64,000 nucleotides of DNA. Origin: Lineus longissimus. Taxonomy: Eukaryota; Nemertea; Pilidiophora; Heteronemertea; Lineidae. Made by a program: the position numbers and the translations under genes. Each line of letters starts with the position of its first letter. Within the stretch, counting starts at the first letter, position 1. The notes below the pieces were generated by a model. It ran no database searches, was not told where the DNA came from, and saw only the letters and a list, made by a program, of their open reading frames with translations. Shown piece after piece: positions 33,097 through 43,029 of the stretch. The stretch lies in contig NC_088324.1 of the NCBI RefSeq assembly GCF_910592395.1, positions 4,368,953 to 4,432,952 on the forward strand. Reading direction: 5' to 3'.

Positions 33097-33140
33097 ATGA
33101 CGCATACCTTGTCCGCAATTGCAACGAAAGTTTCTTGCTG
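33097..33140 (+). other. Exon-like block a (paired with 33748-33816)
   Basis: AATTTATCATTACAG precedes, and GTAATA follows after 44 bases. The frame reads x-D-A-Y-L-V-R-N-C-N-E-S-F-L-L. It and its upstream acceptor are repeated 651 bases downstream. It may be a duplicated exon of an unidentified gene, or simply a local repeat. Confidence 0.25.
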
Positions 33141-33421
33141 GTAATACATGGTTTTCAAGGTGAAGGGTTACATGTAGGTATGTATAATATAGTATTAGAT
33201 TTTTACTTTCCAATTCATGCTTTTGCGCAAAAGAACTGGAGAGTACAATCGGGTCACTAAATCAGGAGGCCATATTTGAAGTGGTGATGCCATCTCATTG
33301 GTTGCTAGTTAAGGATTGATCACGAGTTTTGAGAAATGAACTAGCTCACATTGTTTAAATAAGTACAAGGCCGCAGCTGTTGTTATGATGGTTCCATTGG
33401 ATTTTACATACAATCTACTGG

Positions 33422-33583
33422 CTATTCTTACGACAGTCATACTCACTAAACCTAACCCAGACCGTAACCCTTCCTCCTAGCACTAACCCAAACCCTAACC
33501 CTTCCCCAACACCAATCTCAACTCCCTAATTCCCAAAATTGCATAGAATCCTTGTTATAACTAGTCGTAAGAATGGCAAACTG
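33422..33583. mobile_element. Small element with telomere-like AACCCTAACCC interior
   Basis: The outer words GCTATTCTTACGACAGTCAT and the complement of the right end, GCCATTCTTACGACTAGTTA, are inverted. The interior has CTAAACCTAACCC, CTAACCCAAACCCTAACCC and TTCCCCAAC. It is most likely a MITE; the telomere-like tract is degenerate. Confidence 0.4.
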
Positions 33584-33747
33584 GTATGAAATAAAAGGAA
33601 TAAAGTCCATCAATTTCATGAAGGAAACGTAATTCATGACAAAAAATGATGTATTTCAACATCATATTTAGGCAGTAATTTCATGACTGAAAACACTAGA
33701 ATTGCTGTAATCGTGCATTATGCATTTGTTCCAATTTATCATTACAG

Positions 33748-33816
33748 ATGCCACACACCTTGACCGCAATTGCAACCGAAGATTTTTGAATGAACCGCAA
33801 GACGATCAGATGAAGG
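33748..33816 (+). other. Exon-like block b (paired with 33097-33140)
   Basis: The same AATTTATCATTACAG acceptor, then 69 bases open as x-A-T-H-L-D-R-N-C-N-R-R-F-L-N-E-P-Q-D-D-Q-M-K, ending at GTATGC. R-N-C-N is shared with block a. Acceptor, frame and donor together look like a small exon; no family recognised. Confidence 0.3.
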
Positions 33817-33829
33817 GTATGCATCAAGT

Positions 33830-35230
33830 AACAACTTGCCCAAATTGTTGATTGGGTTGCCACTGTCAATTTTCTTTAACCATTATTCGAATAAAATATT
33901 CAAACAGTGAAATAGTAAAACAAAGCTATTGAAGGCCTCATGTGAAAAGTCAATCCCCAAATGTGTCACTCTAAGTTACAGCAATCTGCCAGCAAGCTAA
34001 AGCATTAACTGACAATGCTAATGGCAGATTTGCCTGCATCCAGTGCTTTGGTTTCAAAGCAATATCACGTGTTGAAAACTGATAGAAGCCATACACTGAC
34101 AGTTGAATATTGTAAGTATGACCAGTGAAAGATATAACAAACCAATAAGCAAGTCAAACACTTGTCAAAGACCAAGCCTTGTCAATGAAGTATATGAACT
34201 AATACTGAAATTTAAAAAATATCGCAAATAACATACAACTTTTATCCCAATCGCAAGGACATTTTCATGTGCACTTTTCTGAGATAACAAGGATTCAAAA
34301 CTATATTTTTATAAAATGCACAAATAAAGCCACTGCTACAATTTACATGAAGTTTTGAACATTTTATATAGATTGACAGTGACACCTCCATCAGCAATTC
34401 ATGCCAGTGGATGTTCAAAAGTCGTATCCACAGTATATGATGTGTGTGTGTGCGTGTGTGTGTGCGTGTTTGAGACGGGATAGGAAAAGGGTGCGGGAGG
34501 TCATGTGGGGGGGGGGGGGTCCTATGGAGTATGGTGACTGTTGTGAGAGTTGGAAGTGTGTCTGATCACTGTCTTGCTCATTTTGTAGATCTTGTTGTTA
34601 TTCTAGTTGTTAGAGTAGTTATCGTAGTTATCTAGCTATCGTAGTTATCTAGCTATAATAGTTGTAATTCTTTTGGTTCCTGCTTATCATCTATTTAACC
34701 TATTCAGCTTTCAGTTGTCCAGGCCGGGCCAGGTGACCAATGACGATGATAGATCGGGTTCGATTCAAGCTATACGCTTGGTGTATTCGGTTATCGTGTC
34801 TGGCGACAGAGTCTAACTCACGTCCAAAGCACGGTGGCTGGGTCCCAGGCATGCTTGTCACTTTGTTCTGCTGTCCTCATCTAAGTTTCGACGGTGATGA
34901 CATGGACTAAGGTTCAAAGTACGTGTTCCCCTTGAGTCATTGTGGTTGATTGATGGGGGAAATTAACGATTGCGTGTCGCTAGTCATTCACAATATCCCC
35001 TGTTGAAGAGTGTTGGCGGGATAAGTCTTACGACTGTTAACAATAGTAAGCAATAGCTGGCCAGCGATCCCCTACCTGATCTCGAGGGGGATGGAATGAC
35101 TGGGGTTAGAGGCCTGTTGTTAACCTGCGGAATTTCGTCGGACGAAATGTCAGGCGTGTCCGTGTGGGACTTGTGCTAAACCAGTTTAGTACTAATGACG
35201 AAGACCTTGGGTCCTTTGAATAACAACAGT
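33830..35230. other. No gene supported upstream of the collagen-like exon
   Basis: Besides the microsatellite, a GTAGTTATCTAGCTATC doublet lies at 34625-34660 and a tRNA B-box-like GGTTCGATTC at 34758-34767 without a convincing A box. GC rises from about 34700, which could mark a promoter or 5' exon region of the gene at 35295, but no exon chain could be built. Confidence 0.3.
34440..34520 (+). repeat. (TG)n microsatellite and poly-G run
   Basis: TGTGTGTGTGTGCGTGTGTG with CG interruptions at 34440-34470, then a G13 run near 34506-34518. Confidence 0.85.
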
Positions 35231-35294
35231 GTTCTCAACCTCCTTGTGCCTCTCAAAGCTAACGTATATACCCGCTGAAATCGACAAGACGGCG

Positions 35295-36872
35295 ATGAAG
35301 AAGGAGAGCCGGCCTCCAGCTCGAGAGCCGAGAAGACACTGGATGGACCTGAAGAATATGTTGCTGCCAATGTTGGAGCCATACAGGGTAAGCATCACTT
35401 GGTCGTCAGTTACGTCTGGATGTTAAAATGATGTTAAAAAGTATTAATCTGACTTGCGATTTCAATTTTTATACATATTGGGGTGCCACACTCAATTCTG
35501 TTCATACAGATTTGAAACCGCATCAACCAATTTGGTTCCAGAATACAATTGAATGTGCTTTATTGAATTCGCATCAACTGATTCTCATTGAAACGTGAAG
35601 TGTTGGCGTTAATACGTATTAAAACAGTCTATTCATTGGCAGGGGGCTTGCAGGTCACTAGCTTGTTCCTGTCTTGATTATCTTCTAATTACCACAAAGG
35701 GCAGGGACAAGACATTCATACGCGAAAGGCACGTTACTACAATACGCAGCAAGAGTTGCACTTTTCAAATCAAATTGCATGCTGATTAGACCAAGTGTGG
35801 TGTAGCCAATTCGTATTCCGGAGAGTGCTCTCTGGAAAACAGTTTTTAATTGGATCCAGTGTGAAAGTAGCATGCTGTAGAAAGGCTCAGAAAAAAGATA
35901 AACCCCTTAACCAAAAGGTTGATTATTTTTAGGCAGCCCGAGCCAACATTGTACAAGGGCCACAAGGTCCAGGGCCTCCAGGACAAGGGACACAAGGACG
36001 AGGGACACGAGGACAAGGGACACGAGGACGAGGGACACGAGGACAAGGGACACAAGGACAAGGGACACTAAAGACGATGTTGCAATCTGCGGGGTGAGCA
36101 TCACATAGTCCTGGTTGATATTATATCTACTCATGAAACAAACTTCATAACTGTCCGACCAGGAGGGAAAAAAATCATATTTCATGTCTCCGAACCTGCA
36201 CCCTGGTGGCCAAGTCATGAACTTTTATCCCCAAGTGAGACCACCTGACCGAGAGTGCTCAAGTTAACAGCCAAATGGGCAACATGACCTCGATGATCTT
36301 GATTAGTTGGACAAATCATGAGTTACATTTTATATATGGTTATTAGTAATATCAGACGTAAGGATGGATATAAAAATCGAAGGCAATTTGGCCTGAGGAA
36401 TAATGCCACTTGGGCAAGGATTGAAGCAGTGAATCGAGCAAAGAGTGTGGCCGATCAACATTTTTCCACAAGAAAATGCTGCCAACCAAAGACATCTTCA
36501 CTTCACTTGATCCAGAAAATGGCCCGTGAGCATCTTTCCAACAGTGCCACTTTATAAAATGAAATGGCCAGGGCCATTGTGCTCATCTGTCGACATGGGA
36601 AAAAAATGGACTTGGACATGATGGGTGCTTTTGACTTCATTGATCATTTTTTAACCTTTGCCCCTGGTGGCCACATTTGGAATCGAATTCTTAAAGCGAG
36701 AAACAACCATCTCACTCAAATGAAAACAAATAATCTTTTGGTTTCAATCTATTCATTTTGAGATAGGTCATTGAATGTATTTTTCCTGTTTTCTAGCCCT
36801 CGGCAGATTGAGATGATGGCTGTCGAGAAGACCCAACCACTCAACCAAGATCTACAATTCGTCCTATGGTAG
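35295..36872 (+). CDS. Small collagen-like protein, three-exon model
   Basis: Model: exon 1 35295-35387 (ATG to CAGG|GTAAGC), exon 2 35933-36093 (TATTTTTAG| to GCGGG|GTGAGC), exon 3 36797-36872 (TGTTTTCTAG| to TAG). Phases fit at both junctions, giving 109 residues. Residues 1-31 are basic and helical. Exon 2 reads A-A-R-A-N-I-V then G-P-Q-G-P-G-P-P-G-Q and a G-T-R-G-Q pentapeptide encoded by a 15-base repeat (GGGACACGAGGACAA); glycine falls at alternating 2 and 3 spacing, so it is collagen-like but not a strict G-x-y helix. Exon 3 adds 24 residues ending F-V-L-W. No signal peptide is visible; the real N-terminus may lie upstream. Exons 2 and 3 are duplicated at 39859 and 43070. Another frame of exon 1 is also open, so the frame rests on splice phase. 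Function unknown. Confidence 0.4.
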
Positions 36873-38020
36873 ATGTGACTCTCAAAAGATTTTGGATGAC
36901 GAAGGAATCCAATACATATATGGTAAATATGAACAGATGACAAGACAGTATATCATGAAATGGGTGAATACGCCATGGGCTGAGTTCGTTTCATTTCCGG
37001 AGTAAAGTAGAATCGCAAAATGGTGGATTTTATCCTCAAACTGTACAAGCAACCTCAGTTTGGAATTGAATTGCAGATCAAGCGTCAATTAGTAAAGCGT
37101 TGTGGTCGTCGGTATTAAGGCTTTTAGAAAATTAAGACAAGAACACATTTCTTAAATAACATCCAACCCCTTCCAGAAACTAGCGATGATTTTTGAAAAA
37201 CCCACTTCAGCCGCCTTGTTTTGATTGACCCGATTATTCGGGCAGAGATGCGCTATGTTGACGATACCCCCATATATTGCTCGAAGACTTCAGCAACTTC
37301 AGGGTAGATTTCACACGTTGATTGGGAAACCTTGGACCTGCATATGCCATACTCGTGAAACCGAATGAACTCATCCCTAAAATGCATTTACAGGGTGTGC
37401 CTATAAATATTCCATATGTTCTGTGGCTGGACTGAAAATAGACAGGCTATTAGATTTTCCATCCATGGTTTTGTCACTGCATTGCTCCTTACTAAACACA
37501 AACTGTGTCAAAAATAAAAGTGAAAGAGCCGCAGTTGTGCAGTTGTTTGGGTCTCTGACAAGTGGTCATGCGCTCCCAGGCTCACCAGTTGAAAATGCTC
37601 AGGTTGTAGTACTGATTGAGCAGCTAATCTGAATTCCAGTTCCACTGAAAGCTCTCAGCATAGACTGGGGTAAGAGTTAAAAGTAGGGTGACAATTTCAA
37701 CCGTTGTTGATGTCAAGACTAGAAACCCGAAACTTGCAAGTTATACTTTTGGGACAGACAAGATATCAAGACGTGATGAGATAAGGGGCCGAGTGAGGGC
37801 TTGAACTTAAGGGGTACGCTGTTCATAATTACTGGTGGTCCAGGAAAATAGAATTGCAGTTATACATAATGCTGTAGAACAGATATTATGCATACGTGTT
37901 TGCTGAAACTGGGTGCTTCTGGTATTTGTATTTCTATGCAACGGCAGTGCCAGTGCTGAAATCTATATTTAGTACATATTTGTGCAATTGGAAATTTCAA
38001 ATTCAATTACAAACTTCTCA
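36873..38020 (+). other. 3' flank of unit 1
   Basis: Shared by all three units: GATCGACCCGATTATTCGGG-type hairpin (ATTATTCGGGCAGAG, near 37230), a TATAAATATTCC word, a CTCTGACAAGTGGTCATGCG block and a CACATAATGCTG-like stretch. No convincing ORF and no strong AATAAA soon after the stop codon at 36872. Confidence 0.45.
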
Positions 38021-38025
38021 TTTTT

Positions 38026-38076
38026 AGCTCACCTCTTAGCAGAGGTGAGCTTATCCCATACCGTGGCGTCCGTCGT

Positions 38077-38126
<50 letters not shown>

Positions 38127-39157
38127 CGTCGTCCGTTAGCAGGGCACGTTTCGTAACTGTTAGAGCTATTGAGTTGAAACTTGGTACACATGTACCCTTA
38201 TGTAATGACACCTTGGAGACCAAGTTTCGGTCCGATTCGTTTCATGGTTTGGCCACCAGGGGGCCAAACGTTAAAAGTGAAAATATGCAATATCTCCCTT
38301 AATAGTAGTCGGGAAATTTTGAAAAAAATATGGTAGGTACTTCTAGCAAAGGTGCATCATATATCTTCCGGGTTTTTGATTTGACCTCCTTTTCAAGGTC
38401 ACAGAGGTCAAATGGTGTAAATTGGCCGTTAGGATGTAACGATGGCACGTTTCTAAACTGCAATGACTATTGATACCAAATTTGGTACACATTTACCCCT
38501 TAGTCAGGTGATCTCAGGGACCGAAGTTTGGTCCAATATGATTCACCACTTGACCACCAGGGGGCAAAATCCAAAAACTTTAAAAATGTGATTATTCCTT
38601 ATCTTCTTGCCCGATTGCCACCAATTTGATATCATGGGTACATCTAACCACCATACAGTATATGTCACACAGGTTTTTAATTTGACCTTCTTGTCAAGGT
38701 CACAGGCGTAAATTCGCCGTCAGGCCGTAACTATGGCACGTTTCTTAACTGCAATGACTATTGATCACAAATTAAGTACACATGTACCCCTTGGTCAGGT
38801 GATCTCAGGTACCGAAGTTTGGTGCGATCTGATTTGCCGTTTGGCCTCCAGGGAGGGGGCCAAATCCTAAATTCTTCAAAATGCCATTATTCCTAGTAAT
38901 GACTTGCCCGATTGGCACCAATTTTATATCATAGGTACATCTAATTCTAACAACCATTCAATGTGTCACCAGGGTCTTCTTTGATTTGACCTACTTTTCA
39001 AGGTCACAGAGGTCGAATGTACTGTAAATTGGCCATTTTGGGGAAATTGTAATAGCTTGGACCTACATCAAACCTAACACTACATGACACAATACCATGC
39101 TCTTTATCCATCTTTCCTCCACATGAGGTGAGCACAATGGCCCTGGCCATTTCATTT
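38026..39157 (+). mobile_element. AGCTCACC element, full-length copy present only in unit 1
   Basis: It begins AGCTCACCTCTTAGCAGAGG after a T-run and has a long (GTC)n tract at 38067-38135. Three diverged modules of about 290 bases follow, each with GGTACACATGTACCCCTT, a GGCCACCAGGGGGC-like word and TTTTCAAGGTCACAGAGGTC (38150, 38437, 38725). It ends GAGGTGAGCACAATGGCCCT then GGCCATTTCATTT; AATGGCCCTGGCCATT is a 3' hairpin. Units 2 and 3 show the empty site as CTTCTCGTTTTTTAACGGTG (41942 and 45130). Insertion in a T-run, a 3' hairpin and no long inverted repeats suggest a Helentron-like non-autonomous element. Confidence 0.75.
38067..38137 (+). repeat. (GTC)n microsatellite
   Basis: About 20 GTC triplets with GTCC interruptions, giving spurious poly-Arg and poly-Asp-type ORFs on both strands. 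Confidence 0.95.
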
Positions 39158-39330
39158 AACGGTGTAGGATTTAAGGGTTGTGATTTAATCATAAACTACT
39201 TCGGTGAATTTGATGAAACTGAATGAAAGACCCTATTGCACAAGTGCATTAATCATGGTGGAGCAATGTAGCCTGCTGACAATGTTAGTCCGTCGGCGAT
39301 GGCGCTCGTTACGACCGATCGCACTCATTT

Positions 39331-39828
39331 TTGGCTCACCGTAGGGGAGTCTATACAATACCGCAGTGTCCGTCGTCCGTCGTCGTCTGTCGTCGTCGTA
39401 TCCTGTTTCAAAAACAGTGGCACGTTTCTTAACCGCTAAGCCTATGAACTTGTAACTTTGTACACAGGACTCCCTTGGTCAGATGACCTGTGACACTAAA
39501 TTTCGGTCCGATCTGAGTCTTAATTTGGCCACCAGGGGGCCGAATGTAGATATCTAAAAAGTGTGATATCTCGCTTATTAATGACTTGTTTGGACAGAGA
39601 GCACGTTTCTCAACCGCCACAGCTATGAACTTGAAACTTGGTACATATAACCCCCTATATCAGATAACCTCTTGTGCTGAATATCGGTCCGATCTGATTC
39701 TCAATTTGGCCACCAGGGGGTCAAATGTGGATATCTAAAAAGTGTGATATCTCGCTTATTGATGACTTGTTTTCGATAAAACTTTTGTGGTAGGTACTCA
39801 TAGCAAGGATACATCATATATCATATAA
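39331..39828 (+). repeat. GGCTCACCGTAGGGGAG repeat at end of unit 1
   Basis: GGCTCACCGTAGGGGAGTCT, ATACCGCAGTGTCCGTCGTC and a short GTC tract, then two modules with GGCCACCAGGGGGCCGAATG and AAAAAGTGTGATATCTCGCT. Related to, but distinct from, the AGCTCACC element. Its right edge is the start of segmental unit 2, so the repeat junction may have mediated the duplication. Confidence 0.7.
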
Positions 39829-42800
39829 CCCCTTAACCAAAAGTTTGATTATTTTTAGGCAGCCCGAACCAACATTGTACAAGGGCCACAAGGTCCAGGG
39901 CCTCCAGGACAAGGGACACGAGGACAAGGGACACGAGGACAAGGGACACGAGGACAAGGGACACGAGGACAAGGGACACTAAAGACGATGTTGCAATCTG
40001 CGGGGTGAGCATCACATAGTCCTGGTTGATATTATATCTACTCATGAAACAAACTTCATAACTGTCCGACCAGGAGGGAAAAAAATCATATTTCATGTCT
40101 CCGAACCTGCACCCTGGTGGCCAAGTCATGAACTTTTATCCCCAAGTGAGACCACCTGACCGAGAGTGCTCAAGTTACCAGCCAAATGGGCAACATGACC
40201 TCGATGATCTTGATTAGTTGGACAAATCATGAGTTACATTTTATATATGGTTATTAGTAATATCAGACGTAAGGATGGATATAAAAATCGAAGGCAATTT
40301 GGCCTGAGGAATAATGCCACTTGGGCAAGGATTGAAGCAGTGAATCGAGCAGAGTGTGGCCGATCAACATTTTTCCACAAGAAAATGCTGCCAACCAAAG
40401 ACATCTTCACTTCACTTGATCCAGAAAATGGCCCGTGAGCATCTTTCCAACAGTGCCACTTTATAAAATGAAATTGCCAGGGCCATTGTGCTCATCTGTC
40501 GACATGGGAAAAAAATGGACTTGGACATGATGGGTGCTTTTGACTTCATTGATCATTTTTTAACCTTTGCCCCCTGGTGGCATGAATTCTTAAAGCGAGA
40601 AATAACCATCTCACTCAAATGAAAACAAATTATCTTTTGGTTTCAATCTATTCATTTTGAGATAGGTCATTGAATGTATTTTTCCTGTTATCTAGCCCTC
40701 TGCAGATTGAGATGATGGCTGTCGAGAAGACCCAACCACTCAACCAAGATCTACAATTCGTCCTATGGTAGATGTGACTCTCAAAAGATTTTGGATGACG
40801 AAGGAATCCAATACATATATGGTAAATATAAACAGATGACAAGACAGTATATCATGAAATGGGTGAATACGCCATGGGCTGAGTTCGTTTCATTTCCGGA
40901 GTAAAGTAGAATCGCAAAATGGTGGATTTTATCCTCAAACTGTACAAGCAACCTCAGTTTGGAATTGAACTGCAGATCAAGTGTCAATTAGTAAAGCGTT
41001 GTGGTCGTCGGTATTGAGGCTTTTAGAAAATTAAGACAAGAACACATTTCTTAAATAACATCCAACCCCTTCCAGAAACTAGCGATGATTTTTGAAAAAC
41101 CCACTTCAGCCGCCTTGTTTTGATCGACCCGATTATTCGGGCCGATTAATCTCTGCCCGATTATTCGGGCAGAGATGCGCTATGTTGACGATACCCCCAT
41201 ATATTGCTTGAAGACTTCAGCAACTTCAGGGTAGATTTCACACGTTGATTGGGAAACCTTGGACCTGCATATGCCATACTCGTGAAACCGAATGAACTCA
41301 TCCCTAAAATGCATTTACAGGGTGTGCCTATAAATATTCCATATGTTCTGTGGCTGGACTGAAAATAGACAGGCTATTAGATTTTCCATCCATGGTTTTG
41401 TCACTGCATTGCTCCTTACTAAACACAAACTGTGTCAAAAATAAAAGTGAAAGAGCTGCAGTTGTGCCGTTTGTTTGGGTCTCTGACAAGTGGTCATGAG
41501 CTCCCAGGCTCACCAGTTGAAAATGCTCAGGTTGTAGTACTGATTGAGCAGCTAATCTGAATTCCAGTTCCACTGAAAGCTCTCAGCATAGACTGGGGTA
41601 AGAGTTAAAAGTAGGGTGACAATTTCAACCGTTGTTGATGTCAAGACTAGAAACCCGAAACTTGCAAGTTATACTTTTGGGACAGACAAGATATCGAGAC
41701 GTGATGAGATAAGGGGCCGAGTGAGGGCTTGAACTTAAGGGGTACGCTGTTCATAATTACTGGTGGTCCAGGAAAATAGAATTGCAGTTATACATAATGC
41801 TGTAGAACAGATATTATGCATACGTGTTTGCTGAAACTGGGTGCTTCTGGTATATGTATTTCTATGCAACGGCAGTGCCAGTGCTGAAATCTATATTTAG
41901 TACATATTTGTGCAATTGGAAATTTCAAATTCAATTACAAACTTCTCGTTTTTTAACGGTGTAGGATTTAAGGATTGTGATTTTATCATAAACTGCTTCG
42001 GTGAATTTGATGAAACTGAATGAAAGACCCTATTGCACAAGTGCATTAATCATGGTGGAGCAATGTAGCCTGCTGACAATGTTAGTACGTCGGCGATGGC
42101 GCTCGTTACGACCGATCGCACTCATTTTTGGCTCACCGTAGGGGAGTCTATACAATACCGCAGTGTCCGTCGTCGTCTGTCGTCGTCGTATCCTGTTTCA
42201 AAAACAGTGGCACATTTCTTAACCGCTAAGCCTATGAACTTGTAACTTTGTACACAGGACTCCCTTGGTCAGATGACCTGTGACACTAAATTTTGGTCCG
42301 ATCTGATTCTTTATTTGGCCACCAGGGGGCCGAATGTAGATATCTAAAAAGTGTGATATCTCGCTTATTAATGACTTGTTTGGAATGAAATTTTTGTGGT
42401 AGGTACTCATAGCAAGGATACATCATGTCTCATACGGGTTTTTTATTTGACCTACTTTTCAAGGTCACAGAGGTCAAATGGCGTAAATTGGCTGTTTCAG
42501 TGTAACTATGGCACGTTTTTCAACCTCCACAGCTATGAACTTGAAACTTAGTACATATAACCCTCTATACCAGATAACCTCTGGTGCTGAATTTTGGTCT
42601 GATCTGATTCTCAATTTGGCCACCAGGGGGCCGAATGTGGATACCTAAAAAGTGTGATAATTCGCTTATCAATAACTTGTTTTCAATAAAACTTTCGTGG
42701 TGGGTACTCATAGCAAGGATACATCATATGTCGTATGGGTTTTTAATTTGACCCACTTTTCAAGGTTGCAGAGGTCAAATGGCATAAATTGGCTGTTTCA

Positions 42801-43029
42801 GTGTAATTATGGCACGTTTCTCAACCGCCACAGCTATGAACTTGAAACTTGGTACATATAACCCCCTATATCAGATAACCTCTTGTGCTGAATATCGGTC
42901 CGATCTGATTCTCAATTTGGCCACCAGGGGGTCAAATGTAGATATCTAAAAAGTGTGATATCTCGCTTATTGATGACTTGTTTTCGATAAAACTTTTGTG
43001 GTAGGTACTCATAGCAAGGATACATCATA
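39829..43029 (+). repeat. Segmental repeat unit 2
   Basis: Second tandem copy. Exon 2 equivalent is 39859-40004 (one 15-base repeat shorter than unit 1) and exon 3 equivalent is 40696-40771 with one R-to-L change; both keep splice sites and phase. It lacks the AGCTCACC insertion and has three rather than two modules in its tail (42125-43029). A 30-base internal duplication around ATTATTCGGGC occurs at about 41130-41175. Confidence 0.85.
39859..40771 (+). CDS. Duplicate collagen-like exons 2 and 3 (unit 2)
   Basis: Exon 39859-40004 encodes the same A-A-R-T-N-I-V, G-P-Q-G-P-G-P-P and G-T-R-G-Q repeats, without a stop. Exon 40696-40771 encodes the 24-residue tail ending F-V-L-W-stop. Acceptors and donors match unit 1. 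There is no second copy of exon 1, so these could serve only as alternative or additional 3' exons of the gene at 35295, or be dead duplicates. Confidence 0.35.

Larger units (their letters stand above)
35891..39828 (+). repeat. Segmental repeat unit 1 (collagen-like 3' exons)
   Basis: It starts at AACCCCTTAACCAAAAG just before exon 2 and runs through exon 3, the 3' flank and an AGCTCACC-type tail to the same word at about 39829. Unit 1 is about 3.94 kb, longer than unit 2 (about 3.20 kb), in part because of a private insertion at 38026-39157. The three units are nearly identical through intron and flank, so the duplication is recent. Confidence 0.85.

Noticed and set aside
33450-33530. Interstitial telomere
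   Set aside because: Only a few degenerate CCCTAA words lie between inverted ends, so a MITE interior is more likely.
34740-34800. tRNA or tRNA-SINE from the GGTTCGATTC word
   Set aside because: No A box at the right distance and no cloverleaf could be folded by eye.
35176-35398. Minus-strand ORFs with a possible transmembrane segment opposite collagen-like exon 1
   Set aside because: A hydrophobic stretch is readable, but the plus strand has the matching donor site and phase with downstream exons. No partner exons were seen on the minus strand.
35907-36218. Minus-strand ORF with S-L-V-L-V repeats (also at 39833 and 43044)
   Set aside because: It is the antisense reading of the 15-base GGGACACGAGGACAA repeat and lacks splice or start context.
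37982-38302. Arginine-rich protein (106 residues)
   Set aside because: Created by the (GTC)n microsatellite inside a transposable element. The opposite strand gives a similar artefact.
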